Assembly (NCBI GenBank): GCA_023408315.1
Contig: JAEYKI010000005.1
Span: forward strand, 1 to 20,416
DNA: 20,416 nt
DNA from: Bacillota bacterium
GTDB taxonomy: Bacteria; Bacillota; Clostridia; Christensenellales; Christensenellaceae
Direction of reading: 5' to 3'
A program made the position numbers and the translations under genes. This document shows positions 1-6,651 of this stretch, in pieces. The notes beneath the pieces are model-generated. The model saw only the letters and a program-made list of their open reading frames with translations. It was not told where the DNA came from and did no database searches. Position 1 is the first letter of the stretch; the number at the start of each line of letters is the position of its first letter.

Positions 1-138
1 CTCCAGCCTGTTCTCCCAGTTGTGGCTCCCCGAAGCGGATGGGTTGTGCAACCCGTCGGTAAGCACCGCTTTGATGCGCGTTGAGCCCAGCTCTATGCCC
101 AGATATTTCTCCCCATTTAAATTTACGCTCTTTGCCAT
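1..138 (-). CDS. FGGY-family carbohydrate kinase, N-terminal fragment (runs off left edge)
   Basis: Only the first 46 residues are in the window. After a short leader the protein shows the FGGY-kinase phosphate-binding motif (Y-L-G-I-E-L-G-S-T-R-I-K-A, about residues 12-24), the first strand and loop of the actin-like ATPase fold. FGGY enzymes phosphorylate sugars or polyols with ATP in the cytoplasm; this stretch cannot tell which sugar. The start ATG (138-136) has an AGGAGG about 11 bases upstream and a good promoter behind it. It is separated from the upstream dtxR-like gene by a terminator, so it is an independent transcription unit. The family is fairly sure from the glycine-rich motif; the substrate is unknown. 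Confidence 0.8.
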   Translation of the reverse strand, partial: MAKSVNLNGEKYLGIELGSTRIKAVLTDGLHNPSASGSHNWENRLE

Positions 139-193
139 ACTGCTTTTTGCCTCCTTTAAACGCATTTGAACAAACGCCTTTACAATTAATTAA

Positions 194-222
194 AGCATAT
201 ACCAAAAATGTGTAAATATCAA
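194..222 (-). promoter_or_regulatory. Predicted sigma-A promoter of the FGGY kinase
   Basis: Read on the minus strand: TTGATA (222-217), a 17-base spacer, then TATGCT (199-194). It lies about 55 bases upstream of the kinase start in an AT-rich stretch. Confidence 0.5.
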
Positions 223-246
223 ATAATAAAAATGTCCGGCCATTTT

Positions 247-272
247 AAAAAAGTATTGGCGCCGCCTCCAAT
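247..272 (-). terminator. Probable Rho-independent terminator after the dtxR-like gene
   Basis: On the minus strand ATTGG (272-268) can pair with CCAAT (259-255) around an 8-base GC-rich loop, followed by AC and six T (252-247). The stem is short, so strength is uncertain. It separates the regulator from the FGGY kinase. The rest of 139-361 holds no convincing gene. Confidence 0.45.
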
Positions 273-361
273 GCGTGCGAAAGCATGGGCTCTTATAACA
301 CCCGCTTTCATCATGCCCGCCCACAGCCTTCTGGATGGTCTCTTCCAAATTGATTGTTAAA

Positions 362-775
362 TTAATTGTCTATTTCATCGCACAGACGCTTTACCAAATC
401 CTGAATATACTGCTCCAGCTTATCCACCGTCTCATTGCTGATGGCATGTTCAATCCGGCATGCGTCAACGGTGGCGGTAGATTTATCCACATGCAATACG
501 TTGATCAAAAACCGTTTTACAAGGTCATTCCTGTCCTTGAGCTTTTGAGCAATCCGCAGGCCTTTCTCCGTCAGGCGGATCGTGCCGTCGCCCAATTTAA
601 CAATATAGCCCGCCGCATTCAGTTCCTTCATGGTCCGGCTCACGGTTGGGAGCGAAAAATCCATGGCCCTGGCCACATCAACCGAGCGGACGTGCTGCAT
701 TGTGCTGGCAAGGCTGAGCAAAACTCTTAAGTAGTCCTCTTTTGAAGGAGTTATCTGATCCGTCCCGTTTTTCAT
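362..775 (-). CDS. DtxR/MntR-family metal-dependent transcriptional regulator (feo-distal copy)
   Basis: A 137-residue protein with an N-terminal winged helix (about residues 11-72) and the DtxR dimerisation/metal domain (about 73-128). It lacks the C-terminal SH3/FeoA-like domain of full DtxR, so its size matches MntR-type short members. Candidate metal ligands are D14, C106, E109 and H110 (the A-C-R-I-E-H motif). The histidine that serves as an ancillary ligand in DtxR (H79) and as H77 in MntR is N83 here, so the site is a DtxR/MntR mosaic. The gene follows the feo operon on the same strand beyond a hairpin terminator; no strong promoter of its own is visible, so it may depend on read-through. 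The start has an AAAGGA 5 bases upstream. Likely role: sensing Fe2+ or Mn2+ and repressing uptake genes; the metal is inferred only. Confidence 0.88.
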   Translation of the reverse strand: MKNGTDQITPSKEDYLRVLLSLASTMQHVRSVDVARAMDFSLPTVSRTMKELNAAGYIVKLGDGTIRLTEKGLRIAQKLKDRNDLVKRFLINVLHVDKSTATVDACRIEHAISNETVDKLEQYIQDLVKRLCDEIDN

Positions 776-798
776 ATCTATCCTTTATCAAAGTTTAT

Positions 799-829
799 AA
801 AAAACGGAATGCGGGGGATACCCGCACTC
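799..829 (-). terminator. Terminator at the end of the feo operon (hairpin usable in both directions)
   Basis: A 9-bp stem (807-815 with 821-829, one G-T pair, 5-base loop) lies between the Cys-rich peptide gene and the dtxR-like gene. On the minus strand it is followed by CC-G and six T (804-799). On the plus strand it is also followed by seven T (831-837). Confidence 0.75.
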
Positions 830-879
830 CTTTTTTTCAATCCGGTCATGGCTAGCCGGAATCTGTATGCTGCCAACGC

Positions 880-1053
880 TTAATTTTTATGGCAATCGGA
901 GGCGCTTTGGCAGCCGTCGCAGCCGCAATTGCAGCCGGCGGATTTTCCATTCTTTTTCTTTTTTACTATACTGGCCACAACCCCCGCAACAATGGCAGCC
1001 AGGGCCGCGCCGATCACAATAGTGCCGAGATTTTCAGAAATAAAATCAATCAT
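880..1053 (-). CDS. FeoB-associated Cys-rich membrane protein (57 aa)
   Basis: A short gene, 57 residues, starting 18 bases after feoB with a strong ribosome site (GGAGGGGAG, 7 bases before ATG). Residues about 8-30 form one hydrophobic membrane helix (L-G-T-I-V-I-G-A-A-L...), followed by a KKKK stop-transfer cluster. The tail is Cys-rich: C41, C43, C45, C48 and C54 in C-x-C-x-C-x2-C-x5-C spacing, ending in H-K-N. This is the layout of the FeoB-associated Cys-rich membrane protein family found behind feoB in Bacillota. Its role is not established; the soluble cysteines could bind Fe2+ on the cytoplasmic face of FeoB, which is inference. It ends just ahead of the operon terminator. Confidence 0.9.
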   Translation of the reverse strand: MIDFISENLGTIVIGAALAAIVAGVVASIVKKKKNGKSAGCNCGCDGCQSASDCHKN

Positions 1054-1071
1054 GTGTATTCTCCCCTCCGG

Positions 1072-3225
1072 TTATACACTTGCCTTGGCCGAAGCCATAG
1101 GCCCCGAAGCAATGTTCCTCTGCGGACGGACGAGCAGGTACAGGATCACAGCCAGGACAACAAACGCCGCCACAGTGCCTGCTCCAAAACCGCCTCCCGT
1201 AAACAGGCTGCCTATCTGGTAGATGCACAGTGCAGCTGCGTAGGCAAATAAAGTCTGATACCCAAGGGCAAAAAAGGTCCATTTTGCATTATTCATCTCC
1301 CGCTTAATGGCGCCCATTGCGGCAAAGCACGGCGCGCACAGCAGGTTGAATACCAGAAACGAATATGCGGACAAAACCGTAAAGCTCGCAGCCAGAGCTC
1401 CCCATATCTCCGCGCCGTCCTCTCCAACCTCGGCAAACCCGTACAGTACGCCAAGCGTACCCACCACGTTTTCCTTGGCGACAAGCCCGGTAATGGTTGC
1501 AACAGAGGCTTGCCAGTTGCCCCAGCCAAGCGGCGCAAATACCGGCGCTATGGCGTTTCCAATGGCCGCCAGGAATCCATCGCTCAAATCTTCCACCATT
1601 GTAAACTGGCCGTCCACTATGCCAAAGTTAGAAGTAAACCAGATGAATATGGCTGCAAGCAGAATGATCGTACCCGCCTTTTTAATGAAAGACCAGCCTC
1701 TTTCCCACATGCTGCGCAGTATGTTTACAACGGTGGGCCAATGGTATGCGGGAAGCTCCATCACAAAGGGAGCCGGATCGCCCGCGAACATTTTTGTTTT
1801 TTTCAGAATGATGCCCGAGATAACAATGGCGATGATGCCCACAAAATATGCGCTCGGGGCCACCCACCACGCGCCTCCGAACAGAGCGCCTGCAATCAGT
1901 GCGATTATAGGCAGTTTTGCGCCGCAGGGAATAAATGTGGTTGTCATAATGGTCATCTTGCGGTCGCGGTCGTTTTCAATGGTTCTGGAAGCCATAATCC
2001 CCGGAACACCACAACCCGATCCAATCAGCATGGGAATAAAAGATTTGCCCGAAAGGCCAAACCTGCGGAAAATGCGATCCATAATGAAAGCAACGCGGGC
2101 CATATATCCGCTTGCTTCCAGAAAAGCAAGGAATGCAAACAGCACCAGCATCTGGGGAACAAATCCAATTACCGCGCCAACACCCCCAATAATGCCGTCC
2201 AAAATCAGGCTCTGCAGCCAGTCGGCCGTTCCGATGGACACCAGAAAGCCTTCCACACCCGGGGGAATAATTTCCCCAAAGAGTACGTCGTTGGTCCAGT
2301 CCGTCACCCAGGTTCCAACGGAGGTTACGGATACAAAATATACGGTGAACATAACGGCCGCAAAAATGGGCAGCGCCAGCCAGCGGTTGGTTACCACCTT
2401 GTCAATTTTATCAGAAATGGAAAGCTGGCCTTTGCGCTTCCGGGTGCAGCAGTCCTGAATAATAGAAGCAATATAAAGATACCGTTCGTTGGTGATAATG
2501 CTTTCCGCGTCGTCATCCATCTCGGCTTCGCAGGCTGCAATATCCTGCTCAATATGCGCCAGGAGCGCACTGTCCAGCTTCAGTTGTTCCAATACTTTTT
2601 TATCACGCTCAAAAAGCTTTACCGCAAACCAGCGCTGCTGGCTTTCAGGCACATCGCCCACCGCAGCTTCCTCAATATGGGCAATCGCATGTTCCACGCT
2701 GCCCGAAAAAGCGTGCCTCGGCATTGTGGGTTCGCCTTTTTTCGCAAGGGAAACTGCCTTTTCCGCCGCTTCCATAATTCCCGTTCCCTTCAGGGCGGAA
2801 ATCTCAAACGCAGGGCAGCCAAGCTCCTTTGAAAGGCGTTCCACATAAACCTTGTCGCCGCCCTTCTTCACAACGTCCATCATGTTTACCGCCATCACCA
2901 CAGGGATCCCCAGTTCAAGCAGCTGCGTTGTAAGATACAGGTTGCGCTCCAGATTGGTTCCGTCAACAATATTTAAAATCGCGTCCGGGCGTTCCGCAAT
3001 CAGGTAATTTCTGGCCACTACTTCCTCCAGAGTGTATGGGGACAACGAATAGATACCCGGCAGATCCATAATGACGACGTCCTTATGGCTTTTTAATTTT
3101 CCTTCCTTCTTCTCAACGGTAACGCCCGGCCAGTTTCCCACAAACTGGTTGGATCCGGTCAACGCGTTAAAAAGCGTTGTCTTGCCGCTGTTTGGATTGC
3201 CGGCAAGCGCAATTTTTATGGACAT
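1072..3225 (-). CDS. feoB: Ferrous iron transport protein B (FeoB)
   Basis: A 717-residue inner-membrane Fe2+ transporter, the usual length. The N-terminal GTPase domain has G1 G-N-P-N-S-G-K-T (9-16), G3 D-L-P-G (54-57), G4 N-M-M-D (114-117) and G5 S-A-L-K. A helical regulatory stretch follows, then the polytopic membrane domain with two gate motifs around G-S-G-C-G-V-P-G and F-I-P-C-G-A-K-L-P, both carrying the conserved Cys. I chose the ATG at 3225, which has AGGAGG 9 bases upstream; the in-frame TTG at 3243 would start inside that ribosome site. It follows two feoA genes and precedes the Cys-rich peptide gene. A copy of the local inverted repeat lies 45-65 bases upstream of the start, suggesting extra iron-dependent control. 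Confidence 0.97.
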   Translation of the reverse strand: MSIKIALAGNPNSGKTTLFNALTGSNQFVGNWPGVTVEKKEGKLKSHKDVVIMDLPGIYSLSPYTLEEVVARNYLIAERPDAILNIVDGTNLERNLYLTTQLLELGIPVVMAVNMMDVVKKGGDKVYVERLSKELGCPAFEISALKGTGIMEAAEKAVSLAKKGEPTMPRHAFSGSVEHAIAHIEEAAVGDVPESQQRWFAVKLFERDKKVLEQLKLDSALLAHIEQDIAACEAEMDDDAESIITNERYLYIASIIQDCCTRKRKGQLSISDKIDKVVTNRWLALPIFAAVMFTVYFVSVTSVGTWVTDWTNDVLFGEIIPPGVEGFLVSIGTADWLQSLILDGIIGGVGAVIGFVPQMLVLFAFLAFLEASGYMARVAFIMDRIFRRFGLSGKSFIPMLIGSGCGVPGIMASRTIENDRDRKMTIMTTTFIPCGAKLPIIALIAGALFGGAWWVAPSAYFVGIIAIVISGIILKKTKMFAGDPAPFVMELPAYHWPTVVNILRSMWERGWSFIKKAGTIILLAAIFIWFTSNFGIVDGQFTMVEDLSDGFLAAIGNAIAPVFAPLGWGNWQASVATITGLVAKENVVGTLGVLYGFAEVGEDGAEIWGALAASFTVLSAYSFLVFNLLCAPCFAAMGAIKREMNNAKWTFFALGYQTLFAYAAALCIYQIGSLFTGGGFGAGTVAAFVVLAVILYLLVRPQRNIASGPMASAKASV

Positions 3226-3270
3226 TCTATAAATCCTCCTCAATTAAAATTGTTAAAAATGATACCAATT

Positions 3271-3290
3271 TAGTTAGCATAAACTAACTA
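3271..3290. promoter_or_regulatory. Inverted repeat ahead of feoB (candidate DtxR-family operator)
   Basis: TAGTTAG (3271-3277), six bases, CTAACTA (3284-3290): a perfect 7-bp inverted repeat in the gap between the second feoA and feoB. It shares the GTTAG-N6-CTAAC core with the three repeats upstream of feoA. Half-sites resemble those of DtxR/IdeR boxes (GGTTAG/CTAACC), but the spacer is longer than the classical one. Confidence 0.65.
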
Positions 3291-3333
3291 TCGGGCATTA
3301 AATTTGCGGGAAAGCATGAAGCCCGCCCGCCTT

Positions 3334-3555
3334 TTACTGTACCAAAACCATTTCCGCGTCCGCTTTGCGCAAAGATAGTTCATACCCACGCACGGTTACT
3401 TCCACAGGGTCTCCCAGCGGAGCCACCTTGCGAACGAATATCTCCGTGCCCTTGGTGATGCCCATGTCCATTATCCTGCGTTTTACAGCGCCGGTTCCGT
3501 TTATTTTGGATACGGTAACCGTCTGCCCGCATTTAACCTCTCTTAATGATTGCAT
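3334..3555 (-). CDS. feoA: Ferrous iron transport protein A (FeoA), second copy
   Basis: A 73-residue SH3-like FeoA protein: N-terminal L-R-E-V-K-C-G-Q, then the typical I-x-G-x-G-x-x-x-R-R-I-x-D-M-G-I-x-x-G-T block and a C-terminal E-V-x-V-R-G-Y-E-L-S-L-R-K strand pair. FeoA is a small cytosolic partner that supports FeoB-dependent Fe2+ uptake. The ATG has AAAGGAG 9 bases upstream and lies 27 bases after the first feoA. This copy is the closer match to classical FeoA. It is followed by a 108-base gap with an inverted-repeat operator before feoB. Confidence 0.95.
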   Translation of the reverse strand: MQSLREVKCGQTVTVSKINGTGAVKRRIMDMGITKGTEIFVRKVAPLGDPVEVTVRGYELSLRKADAEMVLVQ

Positions 3556-3582
3556 ATACTATAACTCCTTTATAAAAATCCA

Positions 3583-3792
3583 TTAAACGATGATATGGTT
3601 GGCCATCTCCCGGCTTACAGCAACCCTGGAATCTTTCACATTCACAATCACATTACCGCCAATCTCTGTAATTACGGTAACCGCGCCACCCACCACAAAA
3701 CCGATATTTTCCAAAAACGTTTTGGTCTCGGACTTGCCGCCAATCTTTTTAATTAAATTTTCTTCGCCCGCTTTTGCCATGGATAAAGGCAT
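3583..3792 (-). CDS. FeoA-domain protein, first copy
   Basis: A 69-residue FeoA/SH3-like protein, first gene of the feo operon. It has F-L-E-N-I-G-F-V-x-G-G for the central turn and I-G-G-N-V-I-V-N-V-K-D-S-R-V-A-V-S-R-E-M-A for the C-terminal strands, the divergent FeoA type often found in front of a second feoA in Clostridia. The ATG follows an AGGGGGA ribosome site. Paired FeoA proteins may act as separate or heteromeric FeoB partners; this is inference. The promoter overlaps a three-repeat operator region shared with the divergent regulator gene. Confidence 0.92.
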   Translation of the reverse strand: MPLSMAKAGEENLIKKIGGKSETKTFLENIGFVVGGAVTVITEIGGNVIVNVKDSRVAVSREMANHIIV

Positions 3793-3807
3793 TTAAATTC
3801 CCCCTTT

Positions 3808-3828
3808 TTAGTTAGCGCATACTAACCA
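3808..3828. promoter_or_regulatory. Candidate DtxR-family operator, feo-proximal copy
   Basis: TTAGTTAG (3808-3815), six bases, CTAACCA (3822-3828). It sits 16 bases upstream of the feoA start, between the predicted feo promoter and the ribosome site, where bound repressor would block elongation or initiation. Confidence 0.68.
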
Positions 3829-3841
3829 TCAAGCAAATAAT

Positions 3842-3862
3842 TTAGTTAGACTTAGCTAACCA
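3842..3862. promoter_or_regulatory. Candidate DtxR-family operator, middle copy
   Basis: TTAGTTAG (3842-3849), six bases, CTAACCA (3856-3862). Same core and spacer as its neighbours; its centre is 34 bp from the feo-proximal copy and 25 bp from the distal copy. Confidence 0.68.
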
Positions 3863-3867
3863 AATAT

Positions 3868-3896
3868 AGGTTAGCATACACTAACCAATTTGTCAA
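3868..3896 (-). promoter_or_regulatory. Predicted promoter of the feo operon
   Basis: On the minus strand TTGACA (3896-3891) is followed after 17 bases by TGC-TAACCT (3873-3868), an imperfect, possibly extended -10. The distal operator copy fills the spacer between the two elements, which fits repression by occlusion. The -35 is strong; the -10 is weak. Confidence 0.5.
3869..3886. promoter_or_regulatory. Candidate DtxR-family operator, distal copy
   Basis: GGTTAG (3869-3874), six bases, CTAACC (3881-3886), the best match to the half-site of DtxR/IdeR boxes. It lies between the -35 and -10 of the predicted feo promoter. Confidence 0.72.
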
Positions 3897-3941
3897 TGCA
3901 ATATTTAAAAGATTTTGAAGTAATGATATTGAATTTGATTT

Positions 3942-3968
3942 TTGACACTTCATTTGCTATTCTATGCC
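3942..3968 (+). promoter_or_regulatory. Possible promoter of the divergent dtxR-like gene
   Basis: TTGACA (3942-3947) is perfect, but the nearest -10-like hexamer, TATGCC (3963-3968), is only 15 bases away and imperfect. It would give a leader of about 30 bases. Confidence 0.3.
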
Positions 3969-4006
3969 TGACGGCGCTTATACAAGCCGTAAAGGAGAAA
4001 AAGCCC

Positions 4007-4375
4007 ATGAAAATGCAGGAATCCGCAGAAATGTATCTTGAAACAATTCTGGTTTTAAACAAAAGAAAATCACAGGTAAGGTCCATAGACATCGCGGAAG
4101 AGCTTGATTATAAAAAGCCCAGCGTAAGCGTAGCAATGAAGCATCTGCGCGAGAACGGCTATATAGAAACAGACCCTGATGGACATATTACCCTAACCCA
4201 AAAAGGAAAAGAAATAGCTGAAACCATGCTGGAGCGGCACACGCTTATCTCCGGCTGGCTGCTCCGCCTGGGCGTAGATGAAAAAACAGCCCTGGAGGAT
4301 GCATGCCGCATGGAACACGTAATCAGCAGGCAAAGTTTTGAAGCTATTAAAAAACATGTGGAAAAAACGAAGTAA
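4007..4375 (+). CDS. DtxR-family metal-dependent transcriptional regulator, divergent from feo
   Basis: A 122-residue short DtxR/MntR-type protein with no SH3 domain. The winged helix spans about residues 4-66 (recognition region K-K-P-S-V-S-V-A-M-K-H-L), followed by the dimerisation domain. Likely ligands are M9, C100, E103 and H104 (A-C-R-M-E-H), matching DtxR M10/C102/E105/H106, plus H78 at the DtxR H79 position and E12 at the MntR E11 position. I chose the ATG at 4007, which has AAAGGAG 9 bases upstream and starts right at the domain; the frame stays open upstream to a TTG at 3890 without a ribosome site. Divergence from feo across three operator-like repeats makes it the leading candidate for the Fe2+-dependent feo repressor. 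It ends at a terminator shared with the converging sugar operon. Confidence 0.9.
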   Translation: MKMQESAEMYLETILVLNKRKSQVRSIDIAEELDYKKPSVSVAMKHLRENGYIETDPDGHITLTQKGKEIAETMLERHTLISGWLLRLGVDEKTALEDACRMEHVISRQSFEAIKKHVEKTK

Positions 4376-4413
4376 CAGGGATTATTTTTTACGTTCAATG
4401 AATCCACAGTACC

Positions 4414-4446
4414 AAAAAAACCCTGCCGCCGTTTGCAGGGTTTTTT
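4414..4446. terminator. Bidirectional terminator between the dtxR-like gene and the sugar operon
   Basis: CCCTGC (4421-4426) pairs with GCAGGG (4435-4440) over an 8-base loop, flanked by seven A (4414-4420) and six T (4441-4446). It sits between two converging genes and can end both transcripts. Confidence 0.88.
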
Positions 4447-4457
4447 GTCCGGCGCGT

Positions 4458-5711
4458 TTACCGGAACTTTTCAAATGTTTCAAGCATAGCCATAAAATTC
4501 TCCACCGGCACACCGCTCTGCGCGTTATGTATGGTATTGAACACAAAACCACCGTTTGGCTTAAAAATTTCAATCCGCTCTTTTACTTCCTGCCGCACTT
4601 CATCCGGCGTCCCAAAGGGCAATGTTTTCTGAGTATCCACTCCGCCGCCCCAGAACACGATCTTGTCGCCGTATTTTTCTTTTAGTGTTCTGGCGTCCAT
4701 ATTCACGGCGGAACACTGCACCGGGTTCAAGATGTCGAACCCCGCTTCAATAAAAGAGGGGATCAGGGGCTCAATAGACCCGCAGGAATGCTTGAACACC
4801 TTCCATGAGGTGTTTTGATGTATCCAATTTGTCATTTTTTTATAATAGGGCAGGTACACCTCGCCAAAAACCTCGGGCGAGCAGAATGGAGCGTTCTGCG
4901 TGCCAAAATCGTTCCCGCACAGATAGATGGCCACAATTTTTTCCCCAACCGCTTCATGGTACATCTTTAGATTTTCTATTGCGACGTCGGACTGCCTGTC
5001 AAACAATTCAGTAATGTAATCCTTCCGAATCAGTACGGAAACATACCATTCTTCAATATCGCGTATGCCCTTGGGGTCTTTTAGATTTACGCCGGGCACC
5101 ATGGCAATGTCGCCCAGGGCGCAGCCTCCCGGCGAACCCAAAATCGCCTTGTCCGTATTTTTATAAGCTGCGTCTGTGCTTGTTTCCACATAACGCAGGT
5201 ACTCTTGCTGAAAAGGCGCAAATTCCTCCAGGTTATCCTCCACATGCAAATCTTCGTCGTCAATTTCGTGCTGACGGATAATCGCGTCAAAATAATACCC
5301 GCCCTTGGGCATGCGCGCGCTGGGGCCAACACTCTTATCCCCCATAGGATAGTTTAAAATATCCCCGTTTTCGTCCGGCTGGGTATTAAATTGCTCTGGT
5401 ACCAGAACAGGAGTTCCGTCAAACAGTTTCCATTCCTTCCAATTTTCATTTTTAAAGCCATACATGGTTGCGTAATCCAGAACCTTAATGGTATCCACGC
5501 CCAGGCATTTGGCCAGCTCATCGTCAATCTCACCCAGCATCTGGTAACTTTCGGTTACTTTCACCGGCTTATCCGCCAGCCCAAACGCACGGCGTAACTG
5601 GTACACCAGGCTGGCCTGTATGCCGGATGTAGGCCCCGCTCCAAAATCAAGCGGCACTTTATCCGGCGCTTTATGGTTTAGCGCGCTTATTATCCTCTCT
5701 CTTGAGGTCAT
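4458..5711 (-). CDS. URO-D/cobalamin-methyltransferase-superfamily protein, not HemE
   Basis: A 417-residue TIM-barrel protein of the uroporphyrinogen decarboxylase superfamily. The opening T-S-R-E-R-I-I-S-A-L-N-H-K-x-P-D-K-V-P is typical of its non-haem branch; the R-Q-A-G-R motif of true HemE is absent. Residues 308-311 are H-S-C-G. MtaA/MtbA/CmuA-type methyltransferases bind Zn there with H-x-C plus a later Cys; here the later position appears to be H395 (F-N-T-I-H-N-A). A Zn site is therefore plausible. It is the last gene of the sugar operon, 37 bases after the TIM-barrel gene. Its reaction is unknown: no corrinoid protein is encoded nearby, so methyl transfer is only a possibility. Confidence 0.88.
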   Translation of the reverse strand: MTSRERIISALNHKAPDKVPLDFGAGPTSGIQASLVYQLRRAFGLADKPVKVTESYQMLGEIDDELAKCLGVDTIKVLDYATMYGFKNENWKEWKLFDGTPVLVPEQFNTQPDENGDILNYPMGDKSVGPSARMPKGGYYFDAIIRQHEIDDEDLHVEDNLEEFAPFQQEYLRYVETSTDAAYKNTDKAILGSPGGCALGDIAMVPGVNLKDPKGIRDIEEWYVSVLIRKDYITELFDRQSDVAIENLKMYHEAVGEKIVAIYLCGNDFGTQNAPFCSPEVFGEVYLPYYKKMTNWIHQNTSWKVFKHSCGSIEPLIPSFIEAGFDILNPVQCSAVNMDARTLKEKYGDKIVFWGGGVDTQKTLPFGTPDEVRQEVKERIEIFKPNGGFVFNTIHNAQSGVPVENFMAMLETFEKFR

Positions 5712-5748
5712 GTATCGTTTACTTCCTTCCGTTTTATTTTGAAACCGG

Positions 5749-6651
5749 TTATGCGCCCACTTTTTTCAAAACGCCGTCCAAAAAGCTCTTTGCGCGCGGC
5801 ACGTCCGCCTCGTCCAGATGCTCAATAATAATGGGTATGTTAGGATGCACTTTAGAGAGCCGCTTTAAATACAATTCATAATTCAGCACGCCAAGCCCGG
5901 CTGCGGGCAGCTCAACATCGCCCGCGCCCCTGAAGGTATGCGATTCCGCCGCGTCTATATGCGCATGCTTCTCCGTTTTATCCACCGCAGGCTTGCAGTC
6001 TTTTGCATGGGCAATCTTGATTCTGTCGCCCAAAGCGTTAAAAATGCGGTCCAGCTCCTGGTCCATTTGCCCAATGTTCCGGCCGGTAAAATAGTTGGTG
6101 GGATCCATCAGCAGCCCCAGGCCGGGATGATTAACGCGGTCGAACAGCCGGAGTACCTGGTCAACGGAACCTATGATGTTGTTCACATAATTCTCCACCA
6201 AAAACATGGCGTCGTGTTCATAAGCATATACAGCCAGGTCTTTAATAACCGCCAAAATCTCTTCAAACGCCTCGGGAGTGCCGTTCTTGTCGTCCCATAC
6301 CCAGTCGCTTTCATGGTTGTAGGTGCCGGTTTCAGAAATCACGTAAGGCGTTCCCAGGTCACGGGCAAATTTTAAAAGTGATTTTACGTACTCTATGTTC
6401 TCTTTTCGCTTTGAGGGGTCCGGACTCACCAGATTGGTATACCCGGAGATTGCTACGATGGGTATGTTGGCGTCCCGGAAAGCATCGCGGATCGTGTGAG
6501 CCTTTTCCTTTGTGAGTGCTGCGGGGGTCAGATCCATCCCTTTAAAGCTCAAATCCAGCTGCACACAGCTCATGCCCGCCTTTTTGATTTTGTCTATGGA
6601 AGTATCCAGATCATAGGGAAAATATCCGTTAAAAATACCTACAGAAATCAT
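5749..6651 (-). CDS. Xylose-isomerase-like TIM-barrel sugar isomerase/epimerase
   Basis: A 300-residue protein of the AP-endonuclease-2/xylose-isomerase-like TIM-barrel family. Likely divalent-metal ligands are E153 (L-V-E-N), D183 (L-M-D-P-T-N), a following His (H215 in I-A-H-A-K-D) and E277 (I-I-I-E-H). Relatives isomerise or epimerise keto sugars or inososes, or act after a Gfo/Idh dehydrogenase on 3-keto sugars. Its ATG overlaps the stop of the dehydrogenase gene (ATGA) and its ribosome site AAAGGAG lies inside that gene, so the two are translationally coupled and probably act in sequence. The substrate cannot be read from the sequence. Confidence 0.9.
   Translation of the reverse strand: MISVGIFNGYFPYDLDTSIDKIKKAGMSCVQLDLSFKGMDLTPAALTKEKAHTIRDAFRDANIPIVAISGYTNLVSPDPSKRKENIEYVKSLLKFARDLGTPYVISETGTYNHESDWVWDDKNGTPEAFEEILAVIKDLAVYAYEHDAMFLVENYVNNIIGSVDQVLRLFDRVNHPGLGLLMDPTNYFTGRNIGQMDQELDRIFNALGDRIKIAHAKDCKPAVDKTEKHAHIDAAESHTFRGAGDVELPAAGLGVLNYELYLKRLSKVHPNIPIIIEHLDEADVPRAKSFLDGVLKKVGA

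Noticed and set aside
288..310. A cre-like site (TGAAAGCGGGTGTT, minus strand)
   Set aside because: The 3' half does not match the CcpA consensus and it is not at a promoter.
139..361. A possible small protein (about 50 codons) in the gap after the dtxR-like gene
   Set aside because: The frame starts at a TTG with no ribosome site, crosses a likely terminator and the FGGY kinase promoter, and has no protein-like composition.
1307..2832. Long plus-strand open frames (383 and 440 codons) opposite feoB
   Set aside because: They lie antisense to a gene with all FeoB motifs, have no ribosome site, and their translations are low-complexity with no recognisable fold.
3226..3243. TTG start giving FeoB six extra residues
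   Set aside because: The TTG overlaps the AGGAGG that serves the ATG at 3225, and FeoB proteins normally begin right at the GTPase strand.
3890..4006. N-terminal extension of the divergent DtxR-like protein from a TTG at 3890
   Set aside because: No ribosome site, the segment includes the likely promoter, and the ATG at 4007 has an ideal AAAGGAG.
4458..5711. Calling the URO-D-family gene hemE
   Set aside because: The R-Q-A-G-R substrate motif is absent, the context is sugar catabolism, and H-S-C-G fits the methyltransferase-like branch.
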